From: Circinella minor | Lineage: Eukaryota > Mucoromycota > Mucoromycetes > Mucorales > Lichtheimiaceae | Direction of reading: 5' to 3' | NCBI GenBank assembly: GCA_016758965.1 | Contig: JAEPRB010000067.1 | Coordinates: forward strand, 1 to 64,000 | Length of the DNA stretch: 64,000 nucleotides | Part shown: piece by piece, positions 1 through 12,712 of the stretch | Numbering within the stretch: the stretch's first letter is position 1 | How the letters are laid out: each line of letters starts with the position of its first letter | Notes under the pieces: model-generated | Databases searched by the model: none | What the model was told of the DNA's origin: nothing | Seen by the model: the letters and a program-made list of their open reading frames with translations, nothing else | Translations under genes and position numbers: made by a program

Positions 1-11
1 TCAAACAAGCG

Positions 12-124
12 CTATTGGTGTTGACAACGCTATTACTATAGTTTATATGGTCTAAGAACTTATTTGATAACTGTTTATTTGTGGGGTGTCCGTAAGCAAA
101 ATATGGGGTGTCCGTAGCAATTCC
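12..124 (+). repeat. Copy 1 of a diverged dispersed repeat with coding-like remains
   Basis: This stretch aligns by eye with the reverse complement of 46176-46271. Shared blocks are CTATTGGTRTTGA near the start and TTTATTTGTGGGRTGT, then TGGGGTRTCCGTAG near the end. One frame of both copies gives similar short peptides (WGVRSNSL here, WGIRSNS in the other), so it is probably the remnant of a coding repeat rather than a regulatory site. The family is not recognised. The window edge may cut the element. Confidence 0.45.
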
Positions 125-521
125 CTATAATGAGATGTCAAGAGGCACTACCAGTAATAATATGATTGTCATCCACTAGACAAAATATCCAAAATGAAAA
201 AGTTGCTATGGTAAAATAACGATGCTAAAAATTCAAATTTCATAAGACAATAGAACGAGATATAAAGAGGTCATTGTCGGATTTGAAGGGATAATTGGAT
301 TATTAATCACTTTCAATAACTCACTGTCTTTTACTTAAGAAAAAGAAAAACGGAACGTGGATCAACTAATTTTCCGTTTAAAACAATATAAAAAAGTCAC
401 ATTTTTTTTATCCAGCAAATAATGAATTGTTGAAATGATTGAGAGGGAAAATTGTTGACAACCTTTTCTTATTTTATTTTTTTTGAGCTCTTGTTTAAAT
501 AAATACATAGAAATATATAAA
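125..521. other. Spacer and 5' flank of MIA40
   Basis: About 400 bp with no supportable gene. The last 150 bp hold T-rich tracts and an AAATATATAAAATGG start context, so this is probably the MIA40 promoter and leader. The open frame on the opposite strand is A/T-rich and has no recognisable protein features. Confidence 0.5.
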
Positions 522-1270
522 ATGGCATATGCATCAAAGGACGGAAAGGATACTGTTGTATTCGTTGACAAAGAATATGTAGAACAGCAACCTGACATTG
601 AACCAACAAAATCAAATGAAGAGTCAAATGAAAAAGGACAAGCAGCAGCATACGATCCTGAAACCGGGGAAATCAATTGGGATTGTCCTTGTAAGTTTAT
701 CCCTTCCCCCTTTTTTTTCCATTTATTTTTTCTTTTTGGTGGGGAGGGAGGGGGGTTGTATATTTAAAGTTACAAACGAGCAAGTGAACCAAATATAATA
801 AATAAATAAAAAGAAATTTTGGAAAGAAAGAAAGAAAGGGGAGGAAACGGGAGTGTTTTTTTTTTTTTTTTGATTACTGAATTTTATAATGATGACATAT
901 GGTTAATATAGGTTTAGGAGGTATGGCTCAAGGACCTTGTGGTGAAGAATTCAAGGCTGCTTTTAGTTGTTTTGTATATTCAGAAGCTGAACCTAAAGGA
1001 GTTGACTGTGTTGATAAATTTAAAGATATGCAAAATTGTTTCCGACAACATCCTGATGTATATGGTGATGAAATTGACGATGATGATGATGAAGAAGAAG
1101 TTGAAAAGAAACCAGAAACAAAAGTATCAGAAACAGAAAAGGAATCAAAGGTGAATGATGAAAAGGAAGAAGAAGATTCGTCTTCTACTTCAAATGTTGT
1201 TGCTTCATCTATGTTAGAAGAAGGGGAATCATCATCAACATTTTCCTCATGGGTTTCTTCCTGGTTTTAA
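522..1270 (+). CDS. MIA40: Mia40/CHCHD4 intermembrane-space oxidoreductase, 2 exons
   Basis: join(522..690,912..1270), 175 aa. Mia40 is the disulfide-transferring import receptor of the mitochondrial intermembrane space; it oxidises twin-cysteine substrates and is reoxidised by Erv1. The catalytic CPC is at residues 55-57, followed by two CX9C pairs (C66/C76 and C89/C99) that make the helical hairpin, then a long acidic, Lys/Ser-rich tail. The start ATG at 522 gives an N-terminus beginning [10 protein letters not shown], close to the short animal CHCHD4 form, with no presequence or membrane anchor as found in yeast Mia40. The open frame runs upstream of this ATG but has no other ATG. The intron splits the codon of the second Cys of CPC. 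The intron also carries a T15 tract near its 3' end. Identification is firm; the exact role of the acidic tail is not known. Confidence 0.95.
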
Positions 1271-2318
1271 AGGAAAAAATAAAAGTTTTATTCTTGTATA
1301 CACATTACACATATTACACACACATATTACACACAACCCTACATCAAGAAAAAAAAAAGCATTTTAGATCTTAAAAAAAATTAGAGAAAGAAAACATACC
1401 ACAATTTTATTATTGTTGACAACTTCAACACAAAAAAGAAAAATCTCCCCCTCCTATCTTTCTATAATTCTTTTTATTACTATAATATTTATCACCTCCC
1501 TTCTCTCATCTTTTTTATTATGTATTTATTGAAACAACAACAATAATAATAACAATGACAACAACAACAACAACAACAAAAAGAAGATGGTATAATTATT
1601 TATTTGATATATATTTATTTTACATTAATGCATGATAATGCAGCTTGCTGTTTATTATTATTATATTTTTGGTAAAAAAAAAAAAAAGGAACATATAATT
1701 CAATTGCGCAACCCAATTTGATTAATTCATAAATAGCTTGTAATCTGCAATCTTTTTTTTTTTTTAGAAAAAAAAAAGGGGAGCAGTTGGATTTGATGGG
1801 ATGGGGTATGGGGTTTTTAGTATGTGATGTGAGTGTGTAATATTATTATGTGTATATGTATATATGTAGTGTTAATGCGGATGGATTATCTTGAGGGGGT
1901 GGGGTTGTATTAAATTGTTTGGGGGGGTAGGAAAAAAAATAAAAATGATGATATGATATGATGAATGATGAATGAATATTAAAAAAAAAAAGCTTAGAAA
2001 GGAAAATAAAAAACAATAACAAAAATGAACATGTAAAATGTGTTGTGAGAGTTAAAATAGTATGCAATAATAATCAAGAACTGAGAAATAATAAGCAGGG
2101 GGGAGGGGGAGAAGAGGGGGTTTAACGGGTATTATAATGAGATTAGGAAATGCAAACATGGTATATTGTATGAGTTATGTTGATTTGTGAGTGAGTGTGA
2201 AGATAATAATAACGATTTGTTTCTTTTTTTTTTTTGTATGTTGATTAATAATGGTAATAATAGTAATAAAGAGTTCTCGATGAAATTAATAATAATAATA
2301 ACCATTTGTTATTTTTAT
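1271..2318. other. Convergent intergenic region
   Basis: Lies between the 3' ends of MIA40 (+) and the kinase (-). It contains microsatellite-like CA, CAA and AAT runs, poly-A/T tracts and G-rich patches, and should hold both 3' UTRs. No coding exon, tRNA or other RNA gene was recognised. Confidence 0.6.
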
Positions 2319-3456
2319 TTAAGAACGTAACCAAGGATGAGCCAGCACCTGATGAATAGTAGGCCGTTTGGATGCCGATGGAGTAAGCATACAATGGATC
2401 AGGTGCATGCACTTGACCGAGACCTGGACCTTTGGTTTGGCGAATCGACCTGCGATTGCCATAGTAGGATTGGCAAAGGGTACTTCTCCAAACAACATCG
2501 TGTAAAGTAAAACTCCTAATGCCCATACTTCAGCAGGTTCTGCTTGATAAGGCTTTCCGACAAGAATTTCAGGAGATGCAAATGATACGGTACCATAAAA
2601 TTTCGAATGTAAACACAATTTACGTTGACCGTTTTGTTGACGACGAGGCAATAGCACAGCCGAGCCAAAGTCGATCAATTTAACCTGTATTATGGATATA
2701 AATGTTATATGAATTAATATCATTGTATATGCAAATGGAGACACTCATTAAATATATCATTTACCAAAATAAAAATAAATAATATATATTTTATTTGTTG
2801 TTTGTTAAACTTACGTTATAATCACTATCGATGACAATATTTTCATCTTTTATATCACGATGACAAACACCTTTGTTATCAAGATAGGCAACACAGTCAA
2901 TGATTTGTCGAAAGATTTTTTTAGCAAGATTTTCATCAAGACGTCTGTGTTGTTCAATGCATTCGAAAAGATCACAGGAAGGTCGTCGTGTAGGTGGTCG
3001 TCGCGCAGCAATATCGTCATCTTCGTCACAGGAATCATCAGATAATTGTGGTGAAGCTGGGGGCGATGGGGGTAACTGGACCTCAGGTGTTTGCTGTGTT
3101 AATTGTTGTGGTGCGGTTGGTGTAGGTGAGATCCACTGACTTCCATGTAGTTCCATGACCAAATAAAAGAATGTACTATCTTCAAATGAGTCAATGTAAC
3201 GAACAACGTTGGGGTGTCGAACGTGTTTAAGAACATAAATCTCCATGGGCATGCGTTCATTGCTTCTTGTTGTCACCCAAGCACTGGCAGGTACTTTTGC
3301 CTTGTAAATAAATTTTACTGCACGTTCAATTCCGGTTGAACGTTCGGCAGCTGACATAACAAAACCAAATCCGCCACTTCCAAGTTCATCACCTAGAATA
3401 TATTTTGCAGCAAAAGCTGGATGTAAAGATGTTGGTGGAGCTGTTATAGAAGGCAT
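2319..3456 (-). CDS. Serine/threonine protein kinase, PASK/PSK-like kinase domain, 2 exons
   Basis: complement(join(2319..2684,2815..3456)), 335 aa; the intron is phase 0. A single kinase domain fills almost the whole protein: glycine loop GSGGFG (26-31), catalytic Lys48 in AVKF, alphaC Glu72, HRDIKDEN with catalytic Asp201, and DFG Asp219 in IDFGSA. The activation segment ends in ASPE, and the subdomain IX motif reads EVWALG, with Glu in place of the usual Asp. DFGSA plus a W-(S/A)-LG motif lacking the Asp resembles the PAS-kinase/Psk group, but there is no PAS domain here. An insertion of about 55 residues (106-161), rich in Pro, Ser, Gln and Asp, sits just after the hinge (MELHG) and before the alphaD segment DLFECIEQ. 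Fold and catalytic competence look intact; the subfamily is inferred and the substrate unknown. Confidence 0.88.
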
Positions 3457-4103
3457 CGTTATTGTTGTTATGTATGTGTATATATTAAGAAGAATAAAGA
3501 GAGAGAATTATATTGTTGTTGTTTTTATATATAAAATAAGTTGTCTTAAAAATATAAAGTAATTAAAAGTGTTGTTGTTGTAGATTAAGATGAGAACTGA
3601 CAATTTTAATCGTTTTTGATGTATCGGTCTTATTTATATAAGATTTTATTTTTTATTTTTTTTATTTTTTGAAGGACGTATAATAATTATAGTAATACTA
3701 TATGGGGGGTGGGGAAGGAGAAGACAATACATTTATAAAGAAATAAGGGGGGGGAGAAGAAAGGTAAATAATCAACACATTCATGGGACTGTATATAGTA
3801 TATGAAATACAGTGATAAAATAGCAGGATAGGGATCAAACACATGGATGCACATCATCACGGTATGCACACACACCTGTCACGATCCCCTATCGCTCAAT
3901 TGCTCATCTTACTTAAATCAGTAATGGCGATCATATTGCATTACTCTCAAATGCCGTGCAACCTTATGTCAGCTTTGCTTTATTGACCGTGCTCACCCCT
4001 TTTTTTTTTTAAGAAAAAAAAAATTACATTGGTGTTTATTTTATTTGTTACTTTAACTACCTAATATGTATACAATTATATTATTGTCTTTTTCATTTTT
4101 TTT
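3457..4103. other. Spacer between kinase and mannanase genes
   Basis: Both flanking genes are on the minus strand, so this holds the kinase promoter and the mannanase 3' region. 3840-4000 is less AT-rich than its surroundings, but I found no open frame or RNA structure there that I can name. Confidence 0.5.
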
Positions 4104-6364
4104 TTACTCCTCTTCTAATGCCTTTAATTGGGAATTGTACTCTTCGATCACTTTAACCGTTGTATCTGTGTTATATACGGAGTACCAGCCTCTTTTTTCA
4201 TGTGGTGGGTCCGCAACCCAAACCATTCCATATTGGTTTGGATAATCTGTTGATCTTCCAAGACCGGCATAAGCCCAAAAGTTACTACCCGAGAATTGAC
4301 GTTTTTTTGCAAGTGAGACAATATTATCAAAAATTCCTTTATAATATTGATCTTTATGAGCTGTTGGGGTATCAGGACTATATTTAAATACTTCATCATC
4401 GGGTTTAATCCAGGCATCACGAGCCTAAATAATAAAATAACAACAAAAGCTATGTATAAGCATAAAATAATGATATCAATTGTTGTTATTTTGTGTGCTT
4501 TTTTTTTTCTTGGGTACGTACCATGCCAAATTCTTCCATAATAATTGGTTTATTAAGTTCTGTTGCCCATTGGGCCCGACTATGCACGTAGTCATCTGCA
4601 TATATTTGTGCATCGACAATTGAACTTTTATTGCTTGGGTCATAAATTTCCCAACTACATAAAGAAGTTAAATGCAAACAACATAATTTTTTTTGTTAAT
4701 ATGGGGGGGGGGGAGAGGTATATAAAAAAATTAGTTAAAAAAAAAAAAAGAGGAGAGACAAAGAGAAAAAAAAATGTATGTAAAAAAAGAAATAAGTAAT
4801 GTCGATCATTATGGTAAGCCAACATATATTGTACAACTTATATATTTTGTTACGCACAGGAGATTACTTTGTCGATGAAAGATCAACATTTAAATACTGT
4901 TTTTTAACTTGTATTTTGATAATAAAATGATACAAAACTACTTACTTCTCAACCCATAAATGGCAAGTGGTATAGTCAATATTCTTGGGGGTATGTGCAC
5001 GGTTAAAGTCAAATTGATCCAATTTCGCTTCAATACCAGCAGAAACCCTAATTTATATATTTAAACGGAATAGTATAAATGATACCCAAACACATGAAAA
5101 AATAAAAGAATTCGCGGATCATTAATAAACAATCACACACACACGCACAAAATTGTGATACTGTATTGCTATCACCACTAGTAAAAACAATACTATATAC
5201 CTATATATATATATATATATATATAGTTAAAGGAGAATTACTTACAAATGCTTTGGTGCCAGCTCCTTGATAAAAGTCGAAGTTTCTTCAAACCAAGCAT
5301 CAGGTCCTTCTTGAGGCTCATTAGCAAGTTGCCACGCTAATGCAAATATGTTTTTGTTAGTGTTACCATGCAGCATTTTTTTTTTCTTTGGAAAAATACA
5401 ATTATCTCCCATACATACACATGATAACCGGATCGTCTCGGTAGATCTTGCCGTTGATTGTGTTACGGCGTGTTATCACCGTTTCGATATGTTTTTTCCA
5501 CATTCCTTGTGCTTCCTCATAAATTTCAGTATCATTATAGAATCTAGCACTATATTTGGTAAATGTATCCCAATTTTGATCTATTAAATAATATTATTAA
5601 AAAAGCGTTAGTTATTCTTGCTTGTGAATAATATACGTACGTCATTAATTTCTTAATAAAATGTTACCTCCTTCTGGAAGTGGATACGCAGTTTGGTTCT
5701 TGTCAATCCATGCTACATATTGAGCAAAACTATTCATCATAACCGAAAAAAAAAATTAATAGCCCGATTGCATAAAAAATGCCTTTTATGTAGATTTATC
5801 ACTCACCCTCCAGACCATTGCCAATAGTTATTTAATGTCACTATCATACAACAACAGATGTTTAAAAATATATGGATTAATCTTCAGGTTGCCATAGTAA
5901 CCCTTCTAGTTTTTGATTTTATGCGCTTAATAATACTTACTGACAGCTGTCAAACCGTGTCGATCCATAGCATCCAAGAGATAATCAAGGCCTTGAAAAA
6001 CACCTTCATTATATTCACCAGGTGCATACATCAAAGAAGGACGCATACGTTGCTTTTGGTCGTCTGGTCCTTCTGAAGAAGCCATGACTCGAAGATTGTT
6101 AATTCCCATCTTTACCAATAGTTCCATTTCCTTGTCTAATCGATCACGATCACCCCCACTACAGTCATCGGCACCAAGATTCATTCCTTGCCAATAGTTC
6201 GCTCCACGAATCGTATAAGGTTCTCCATTAAGTGTAAAACCCTTTCCATCAGACGCCACTTCGACAAAGTCTCGATTTTTGGTATTATGAGGAGCAGCTT
6301 GACTGGTATCCAATCCAGTCAATGCAACCGTTAGTGCAAGTGCCAAAGATAAAAATCGTTTCAT
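4104..6364 (-). CDS. Secreted endo-1,4-beta-mannosidase, GH5 (subfamily 7-like), 8 exons
   Basis: complement(join(4104..4424,4522..4654,4946..5047,5246..5336,5419..5580,5668..5729,5807..5840,5941..6364)), 442 aa. The enzyme cleaves internal beta-1,4-mannosyl bonds in mannans and is expected outside the cell. Residues 1 to about 23 form a signal peptide (Lys-Arg, then an Ala/Leu core, Ala-rich end). The GH5 signatures appear in order: RGANYWQGMN near the N-terminus, NLRVMAS, MTLNNYWQWSGG across exons 1-3, SWQLANEPQ with the acid/base Glu234, and EEFGMARDAW with the nucleophile Glu333. The GSNFWAY segment near the C-terminus is also typical. There is no carbohydrate-binding module. Exon 2 is only 34 nt. 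All eight exons join in phase and both catalytic Glu are present, so the gene looks functional. Confidence 0.94.
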
Positions 6365-6398
6365 ATTCTTTGTTTCTTATTTATTTTTTTTCCTTTAC

Positions 6399-6429
<31 letters not shown>

Positions 6430-7057
6430 ACGGAAAAATAAGTACTAACTTTATGAAAAACTTGGTTTTATGCATTATTTTTTTTGGTGGGAAAAAAAAT
6501 TACTTTCATATATTATGAAATTTGTGTACGGTACCTGTTTTATGTGTATGTGTGAAATGTTTGTACGAATAGGGAAAAATACAAGTGTTTCAAACGCTTA
6601 CATAACTTTTCAAACTAAAATCCTGGGTTATATAATGAAGAACTTCTTCTCACACAGGTTCCATATATAATTTTATCTCATCAAATGGGTATAATTTGAT
6701 TATATCAGCAAAGCTAACCCTATCATTATAACATCCAAATCCGCGGAAAAAGTAAATTGAACCAAACTAGGGCCGTTGTATAATAAAGTTTTTTTTTTTT
6801 TGTACGGGAAAAAAAATGCAAAATGTATATATTGAATAATAATAATAAAAAACCAATTAAAAAAAAAAACAAAAGGGAAAATTATATGAAAGAGAGAGAG
6901 AAAAATAGAAAGAAAAAAATGTGTAGATTGTGGTGTTAATACATGTTATATATATGAAGTGAAGTTAGGATCGGTGTTGTTGTTTTGTGTATATAAATGC
7001 GTGTATATATTATTATATATAAAAATGAAAGAAAAAAAAATGAAATGAAATATATAA
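6365..7057. other. Mannanase promoter region and RLP7 3' flank
   Basis: Contains an A-tract of about 30 bases just upstream of the mannanase start (about 6396-6426), further poly-A/T runs and GA repeats. No gene seen. The long A-tract on this strand is a T-tract relative to the mannanase gene, as expected of a nucleosome-poor fungal promoter. Confidence 0.5.
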
Positions 7058-8119
7058 CTAATTGAGGTTCTCAACCAATTGGTTAACATCAATTTCGACC
7101 ACTTCTTCACCATCTTCTTTAGCAGTATATTCCTTCAATCGGTTCTCACGCCATTTGCCCATTTGCTTATTAAGCTTGAATGGACACAAGAATCGGTTCA
7201 CCTTATCAAAATTTTCACCACATGTTACCAATTCATGAATGATATCATCGACACAAATAATACCTTGTTCTCCCAATTGTTCTTCAATCATGGTATTATC
7301 CGAAATAGGTTTTCGGTGTCCACTAATAAACGCATGACCACGTTTTACCAACAATTCTCTTACAGTATTCAAATTGGCAGCACCAAACTTGACATAAGGT
7401 AATACCACCTTGAGATTTTTCCGTGTCAATGCATCCAATCGTACAAATACAGCATCATTTTCTTGATGCAATCGTAACTTCTTTAATGTCTTTTTCACCT
7501 TAGGATGAATGTTATGGCTGTTACGAGTACGAATTACCAATACAACAATATTGGACTTATCATCATCACCTTCCAAAAGAGGATACTTATTCTTGCCAGT
7601 AGTTCTTTTCTTTTGTTGCATACGACGAATACGTCCTTGTTCATATTCTTTAGTTTTAAATTCTTTAACATATTCATCTGCACGTTTGAATACTTGTCGT
7701 CGGTTTGCCCGTTGTCTGGCCTATTTTTATGTTCAATTGTGGTCAGTTTTTTTCTTTCTTTCTTTCTTTCTTTGTTGAAACGAATCTCTCGAATAATTCT
7801 ATTCGACCTGTCTATCCTTTTTTTTTTTAAGAAAAAAACTTATCATTAATAAATTCAAATTTTTACCTTACGATCTTCAGCTCGTTTTCGTGCGTTTTCA
7901 GCAGCAAGTCTTTCATTTATTTTTCTCTTCTTTAACAATGTTTCGGGAACAAAGTTCATTGGAGCTGCTGATCTATAAAGAAAATAAAAATTACAGTTTG
8001 ACAAATAATATAGATATTGAATTAATATTTTATATTTGCCATTCATTAAACTAATTGACTTTTTTTTTTATTAATAAATAGATCAATAAAATTGAAATAA
8101 AAACGTACTCTTCCGACAT
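7058..8119 (-). CDS. RLP7: Ribosome biogenesis protein Rlp7 (uL30 family, RPL7L1-like), 3 exons
   Basis: complement(join(7058..7720,7867..7972,8109..8119)), 259 aa. Rlp7 is the L7-like assembly factor that binds pre-60S particles near ITS2 and is needed for 27S pre-rRNA processing in the nucleolus. The basic N-terminus contains VPETLLKKRK and long Arg/Lys-rich helices, then the L30-type fold. I chose Rlp7 over ribosomal protein L7 because of TVRELLVKRG, DNTMIEEQLG, GIICVDDIIHE and the C-terminal VEIDVNQLVENLN, which follow the Rlp7 pattern. The length is close to L7 and shorter than yeast Rlp7 (322 aa). Exon 1 is 11 nt and encodes only MSE plus two bases. The alternative, a diverged L7 paralogue, is less likely. 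Confidence 0.85.
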
Positions 8120-11100
8120 TGTTTTTTTTTTTTTGTTATTTGGTTATATAATAAGAAAGATGTTACTCTGTCCTTTTTTTTTTTTTTTTACATTTTCCGT
8201 TCAGAAAAAAAAAATTGTCGCAGAACTCCGCTCTGCTTGAACGTTCCGGGTGGCTTCTGCATTATCCAAAACCAAGAATTTTTAATCAGTGGTACTGGAC
8301 ACTCAAAAAAAAAAATTATTATCAAGAATTAAAATGACCCTCAGTAAATATTCACTATATAATCCAAGAGTTATGCGAGTATAATTCTAAATATCTATAT
8401 CTTCTTTCAAATATACTGTTACTCATATGAATAAAGAAAAAAAAAAGCAGTAATGTTTCTTTCTAGAAAGTGAATTATCCATAAATGGATATCCTATATA
8501 GGGAAATATCTCAATCTTTCTTTTCTAGAAAACCAACAGGAGAGTCAACAGAAGAGGGAGGAAAATAAAATAATAGAACAAGTATGAACACTAATAAAAA
8601 AAATGATGTGGGGTACAACTGTATTTTTTAGTGACTATTTATTTTAACTCTTATCAATACGGATAAGTATATTGTTTAGGATAACGAATACGTGTAAAAT
8701 GATGAGATAGGAGACATACGTAGTAGCAATAAAATATATTTAATAATAAAGTTGAATTATAAGGGGGGTGTAATGAATTATATATTATATATATTATATC
8801 GACTTAAAATAAAGAAAGGGGAAGGGATGATAAAGTTAAAAAAAAAATGGGTGTGTGTTTGGGGGAAGGTTGGTTGGAAAAGTTAAAAGTTAATAATAGA
8901 AACGCATAGTTTTTATTCTTATTATTATGCATAATAAAAATTATATAATTTTAAACAGTTTGACAAAATAAAAATTACTATTAATTGATGCAAATAAAAA
9001 AGGTGCAACAATAAGAATAGTTGAAATACAACAAATATTTAAGCATGTCAGCTATGTATATATATATATAAATACAGAGTACTATTAAACAAGGAGGCAC
9101 CAACACTCTACGTAACAATAATATATTTAATCCACGCGGTTGTGTATTCTGATACGTAGAATAAGATGAGAAGAAAAAAAGTACATATAAACTTATAAAA
9201 CCCGTTTCTAGAATTAAGAAGCTACGTACTATAACTGAACAATAAAAAAAAAAGGATGGTGGATAATGGATTATTACTGGTATCACACATTACAATTGTA
9301 TTTACATTATACTTTATCACACAAGTCTCCTTACTCAAGTAAAGATTGAAGTTTAAAAAAATCTCGACACCCACGTCGGGTGATACATCGGTATTATACT
9401 AATTCAACTTGCTTTACGAAGCAGTTTAGTATTGATGTCATTTATTAATTAAAAAAGACCAGAGTTTCTTTTACTTTTTTATTATTAATACCGACTTATT
9501 AATTCATGCTGTATCGGGTAGTAATACATAATACTTCTAGGACATGCTAAATTATGATAATTCACGTCGTCATCGTCGTCTCCCCTCTTCCCCCCCCCAC
9601 ACACACAAATTCCTTTTTTATTTTATTATTGCGATAGCCTAGATTTTTTTTTAATTTGGTTTTTACACCGAAATGCACGATGTTGAATTTTATGTTCATC
9701 CATATGCAGATAGATGTGTCAATCAACATGATGTTGGAATATACCATTTTTTCTTTACATATATTCTATTGAAAAAAAAAGAGGAGAAAAATATTAGCAT
9801 CACTAATATTAACTAGTCACAATATGATAATACGATGATCATCATGATGTTGATAATAAATGCTTTTATGTTGTGTATTAAATCATTCGTACTACAACTT
9901 TTATATCTTTGTGACACCAAGATCGATGAATACTAATTATATACCCCCCTTACTTACTACCTATATAGTTCTCATTTCGGGTATCGTCATAAGTAGAACA
10001 TCAATAAATGAATGCATAATATGTAATGGTTTTGTGTCTGTTCTCATACCGTTAATTATGCAGATTATGCGATCGGTACTACATCGTTAAGTTATCATAA
10101 TTTTTTTTTCTCATGCGACATAAGCGTGATAAATGTACATGGTTACAAAAAATGCATTAATTTTTGTGTAACAATGCGTATCGTTAACCATTATTATGGA
10201 AAAGTTTTAACTCTGATGTCTAGATCTTTTTTTTATTTTATTGTTTTGATATTGTAAGTACTTATAAATAAATATTAGTAAAGAAGAAACAAAGATTGGT
10301 TGATCAATTTACTATTTTTACACTGAATTAGATTGCTGGAATTTTTTTTTCCTGTTAGATATTATGATGATCAGAATAGATAAATAAACAAACAAAACAT
10401 TACATATACGCCTTGTAACAATGTATATATACATGTTTTTATTTTAGCATAACGATTTTATTTATTTTTTCGGTAACGACTAGTAACACTTAATGCAGTT
10501 TGACATTTTTGCGTCAGCTTTTGGTATATATATGCATGCATATTATAATTCTAATGCAAATAATACAATTTTTTTTTGTTTCAAAGTAGGGCATACCTAT
10601 TGAACTTTGTATCATTAATTTTTGCTTATTTCACGAAATTCGTATTAACCGATTTGAATGATAGATATTGTTTGTTTAACAAAATAAAAATCTATTGTTC
10701 TTAGAATAATCGATACGTTTTTTTTTCTTCGAACATGAGGTGCAGAGAGTGTTATTTACTATTATCGAAACGGAAAAGTTAATATTAATGCTCATTCTGG
10801 TACGTAGTATAAAAAGATCTTTTTTTTATGCTCTCCTTTTTCTCTTTCTTTTTTAATGGAATTACCCACTACGTACAAGTATTATGTTGCTTTTGGTATC
10901 AATAATTGAGTTGAGAAAACAGATGTGCGCGAATTTCTCTTTTTCAAAAGTTGGTCATTGGTTTTTAAATAGGATGGTATCTCTTCCTCCAAAGTCTTGT
11001 TGTAAGAGTACACAATTTAATAGCTAATAATAATTATTTCTTGCTCTTGAAAGTTGTATTTATAGTCAAACAGTTACCTACCATGGTGAAATTATTGAGG

Positions 11101-12712
11101 ATAATCACTTTCACATCAGGATCGTGGAATTCATAATTATATTTAAAAATGCAACTATATTAGTATTATATGTAGTATCTTTACTTTTCATACTTTTATT
11201 TTCAAGTCGCTTTTCCCTGATAGAACTTGTTTAATTTAACAATTCTTGTCTCGTGTAGTTTTTAGAGATGTTTTCACCTATTTTTCATTTTATGTAATAA
11301 GTAAAGTATAGATGCTTCTTATTACTTCTGGGGCAATCTAATTGAAGGCCAGTAATGTTTTCAAAGGAGCATAGAAAAATGTAGCTACGTACTTGGTTGT
11401 TTTATTAAATAACGACTTCTGAAGGGTATCTAGGCATGTATCCGTATATACTGTATACAGGACAGAACAGTCAATGGAAAAGATGAAACCTTCAAGTAGA
11501 CAACCTATAGAAAACTTATCTCTAAGACCAAGTGTAGCTGTAGTGTTAAAAAATAATTGTAACCTTAAAATCTACTTCGGGTTGTAACTCATTTCATACG
11601 AGATGTAACTTAACAGCCTGATGTCCATGGTTTTAATTTTACAGCCCTAGTTACAACCACCGCTGCACCACTTCGCTGTAAAAACTGGGCTGTAAAGTTA
11701 CAGCCCTGGGTAATTTACAGTCCCCGCCTGCACATGCCCTAAGTACCAATTCAAAAATTATCACAGCTTATTAAAAGACACCTACACTAAAAAAATTAAC
11801 AACGTGCATTTGTAACCCATCTTTTACTTCATATTATGGATTCTTTAGATTAATGCATGAAGGAAAAGACTTTATTATTATCATAGCCACTCCTTTATTT
11901 ATGTTTATTTTTTATTTTTTCTTTGTTCCCAGTGTTTGTGAGTAAACACTTGAATGTATGTCTTTTTTTTAAAGGAATAAAAAGACACGAGAAGCATATT
12001 TATTTTTATATACTCATCAATAAAACGTGATAAATAGAGTCAAGTTTAGCTTCTAGGTCCATTTTTTTTTTGTGTTGGGTAATGATTAGACAAACATACC
12101 GAATAATGGGAGATATAAAGCTTTGCCTTTCTCCCATTGACATATTTAAGAAAAATTCACCACTTATGGGTTCTTATAGTAAATTTAACATGATTATTCA
12201 ACGTTGTACACATCGTTACAATTACACTTTTTTTTATTTATTTTCAGTAATACAGTGAGCAGAGTCGAAAAGGTTGGATCATTATCATTAAACGTATGTG
12301 ATATTGGTCGTTGTATCATAGAATGCCCCGTCAAAAGTTTCTTTTAAATTGTCAATTATTTAACTCTTTTGTATTTCCTCATATTAGTTTGTTCGAATAT
12401 GCAACTATATAAATCCGTCGTACCTATATTTGCCTTTACTATGAATAAAAAAAACCCTCCATTTTTAATATAATGAAACTTTTCTCCTTTCCCAATCCTT
12501 ATATCAAAAAGAAAACTAAAATATTCTTATTCCTCGTCAAAAATATTAATACTATTTGTCACTCCCACATAATAATAAAAGAATATTGCTGTATCCACAC
12601 CATAATAATGACAGTATTTCTTTTTGGATAGAGTAAAAAAAAATTCTAATTATTCGAGCAAACCGCTTTTTTGTTTATTTAGACAAAAAAATAAAATAAA
12701 GAAACGAACTGC
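8120..12712. other. Long gene-poor spacer
   Basis: About 4.6 kb without a supportable coding exon. It is very AT-rich with many short in-frame stops on both strands. Recognisable content is one MITE (11526-11739) and an isolated TA-flanked GGGGTACAACTG end (8609-8621). Nothing resembling a tRNA or snRNA was recognised. The promoter of RLP7 is at its left edge and the RPL11 3' end at its right edge. Confidence 0.5.
11526..11739 (+). mobile_element. MITE, PIF/Harbinger-like, family member A
   Basis: A 214-bp non-coding element flanked by TAA on both sides (11523-11525 and 11740-11742). The ends are imperfect inverted repeats: GACCAAGTGTAGC on the left and, read inwards from the right, GGGCATGTGCAGG. 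Internally it repeats TTTACAGCCC-type words in both orientations. The element at 43047-43170 aligns with the reverse complement of this one over most of its length. The TWA target site and GGGCATGTGCAG-type end suggest the PIF/Harbinger superfamily; no transposase for it is in the window. Confidence 0.75.

Noticed and set aside
362..676. 104-codon minus-strand frame over the MIA40 start
   Set aside because: Antisense to MIA40 exon 1 and its promoter; low-complexity composition and no family.
7058..8119. Ribosomal protein L7 as the identity of the uL30-family gene
   Set aside because: The C-terminus and the DNTMIEEQLG/GIICVDDIIHE segments fit Rlp7/RPL7L1 better than L7, although the length is similar.
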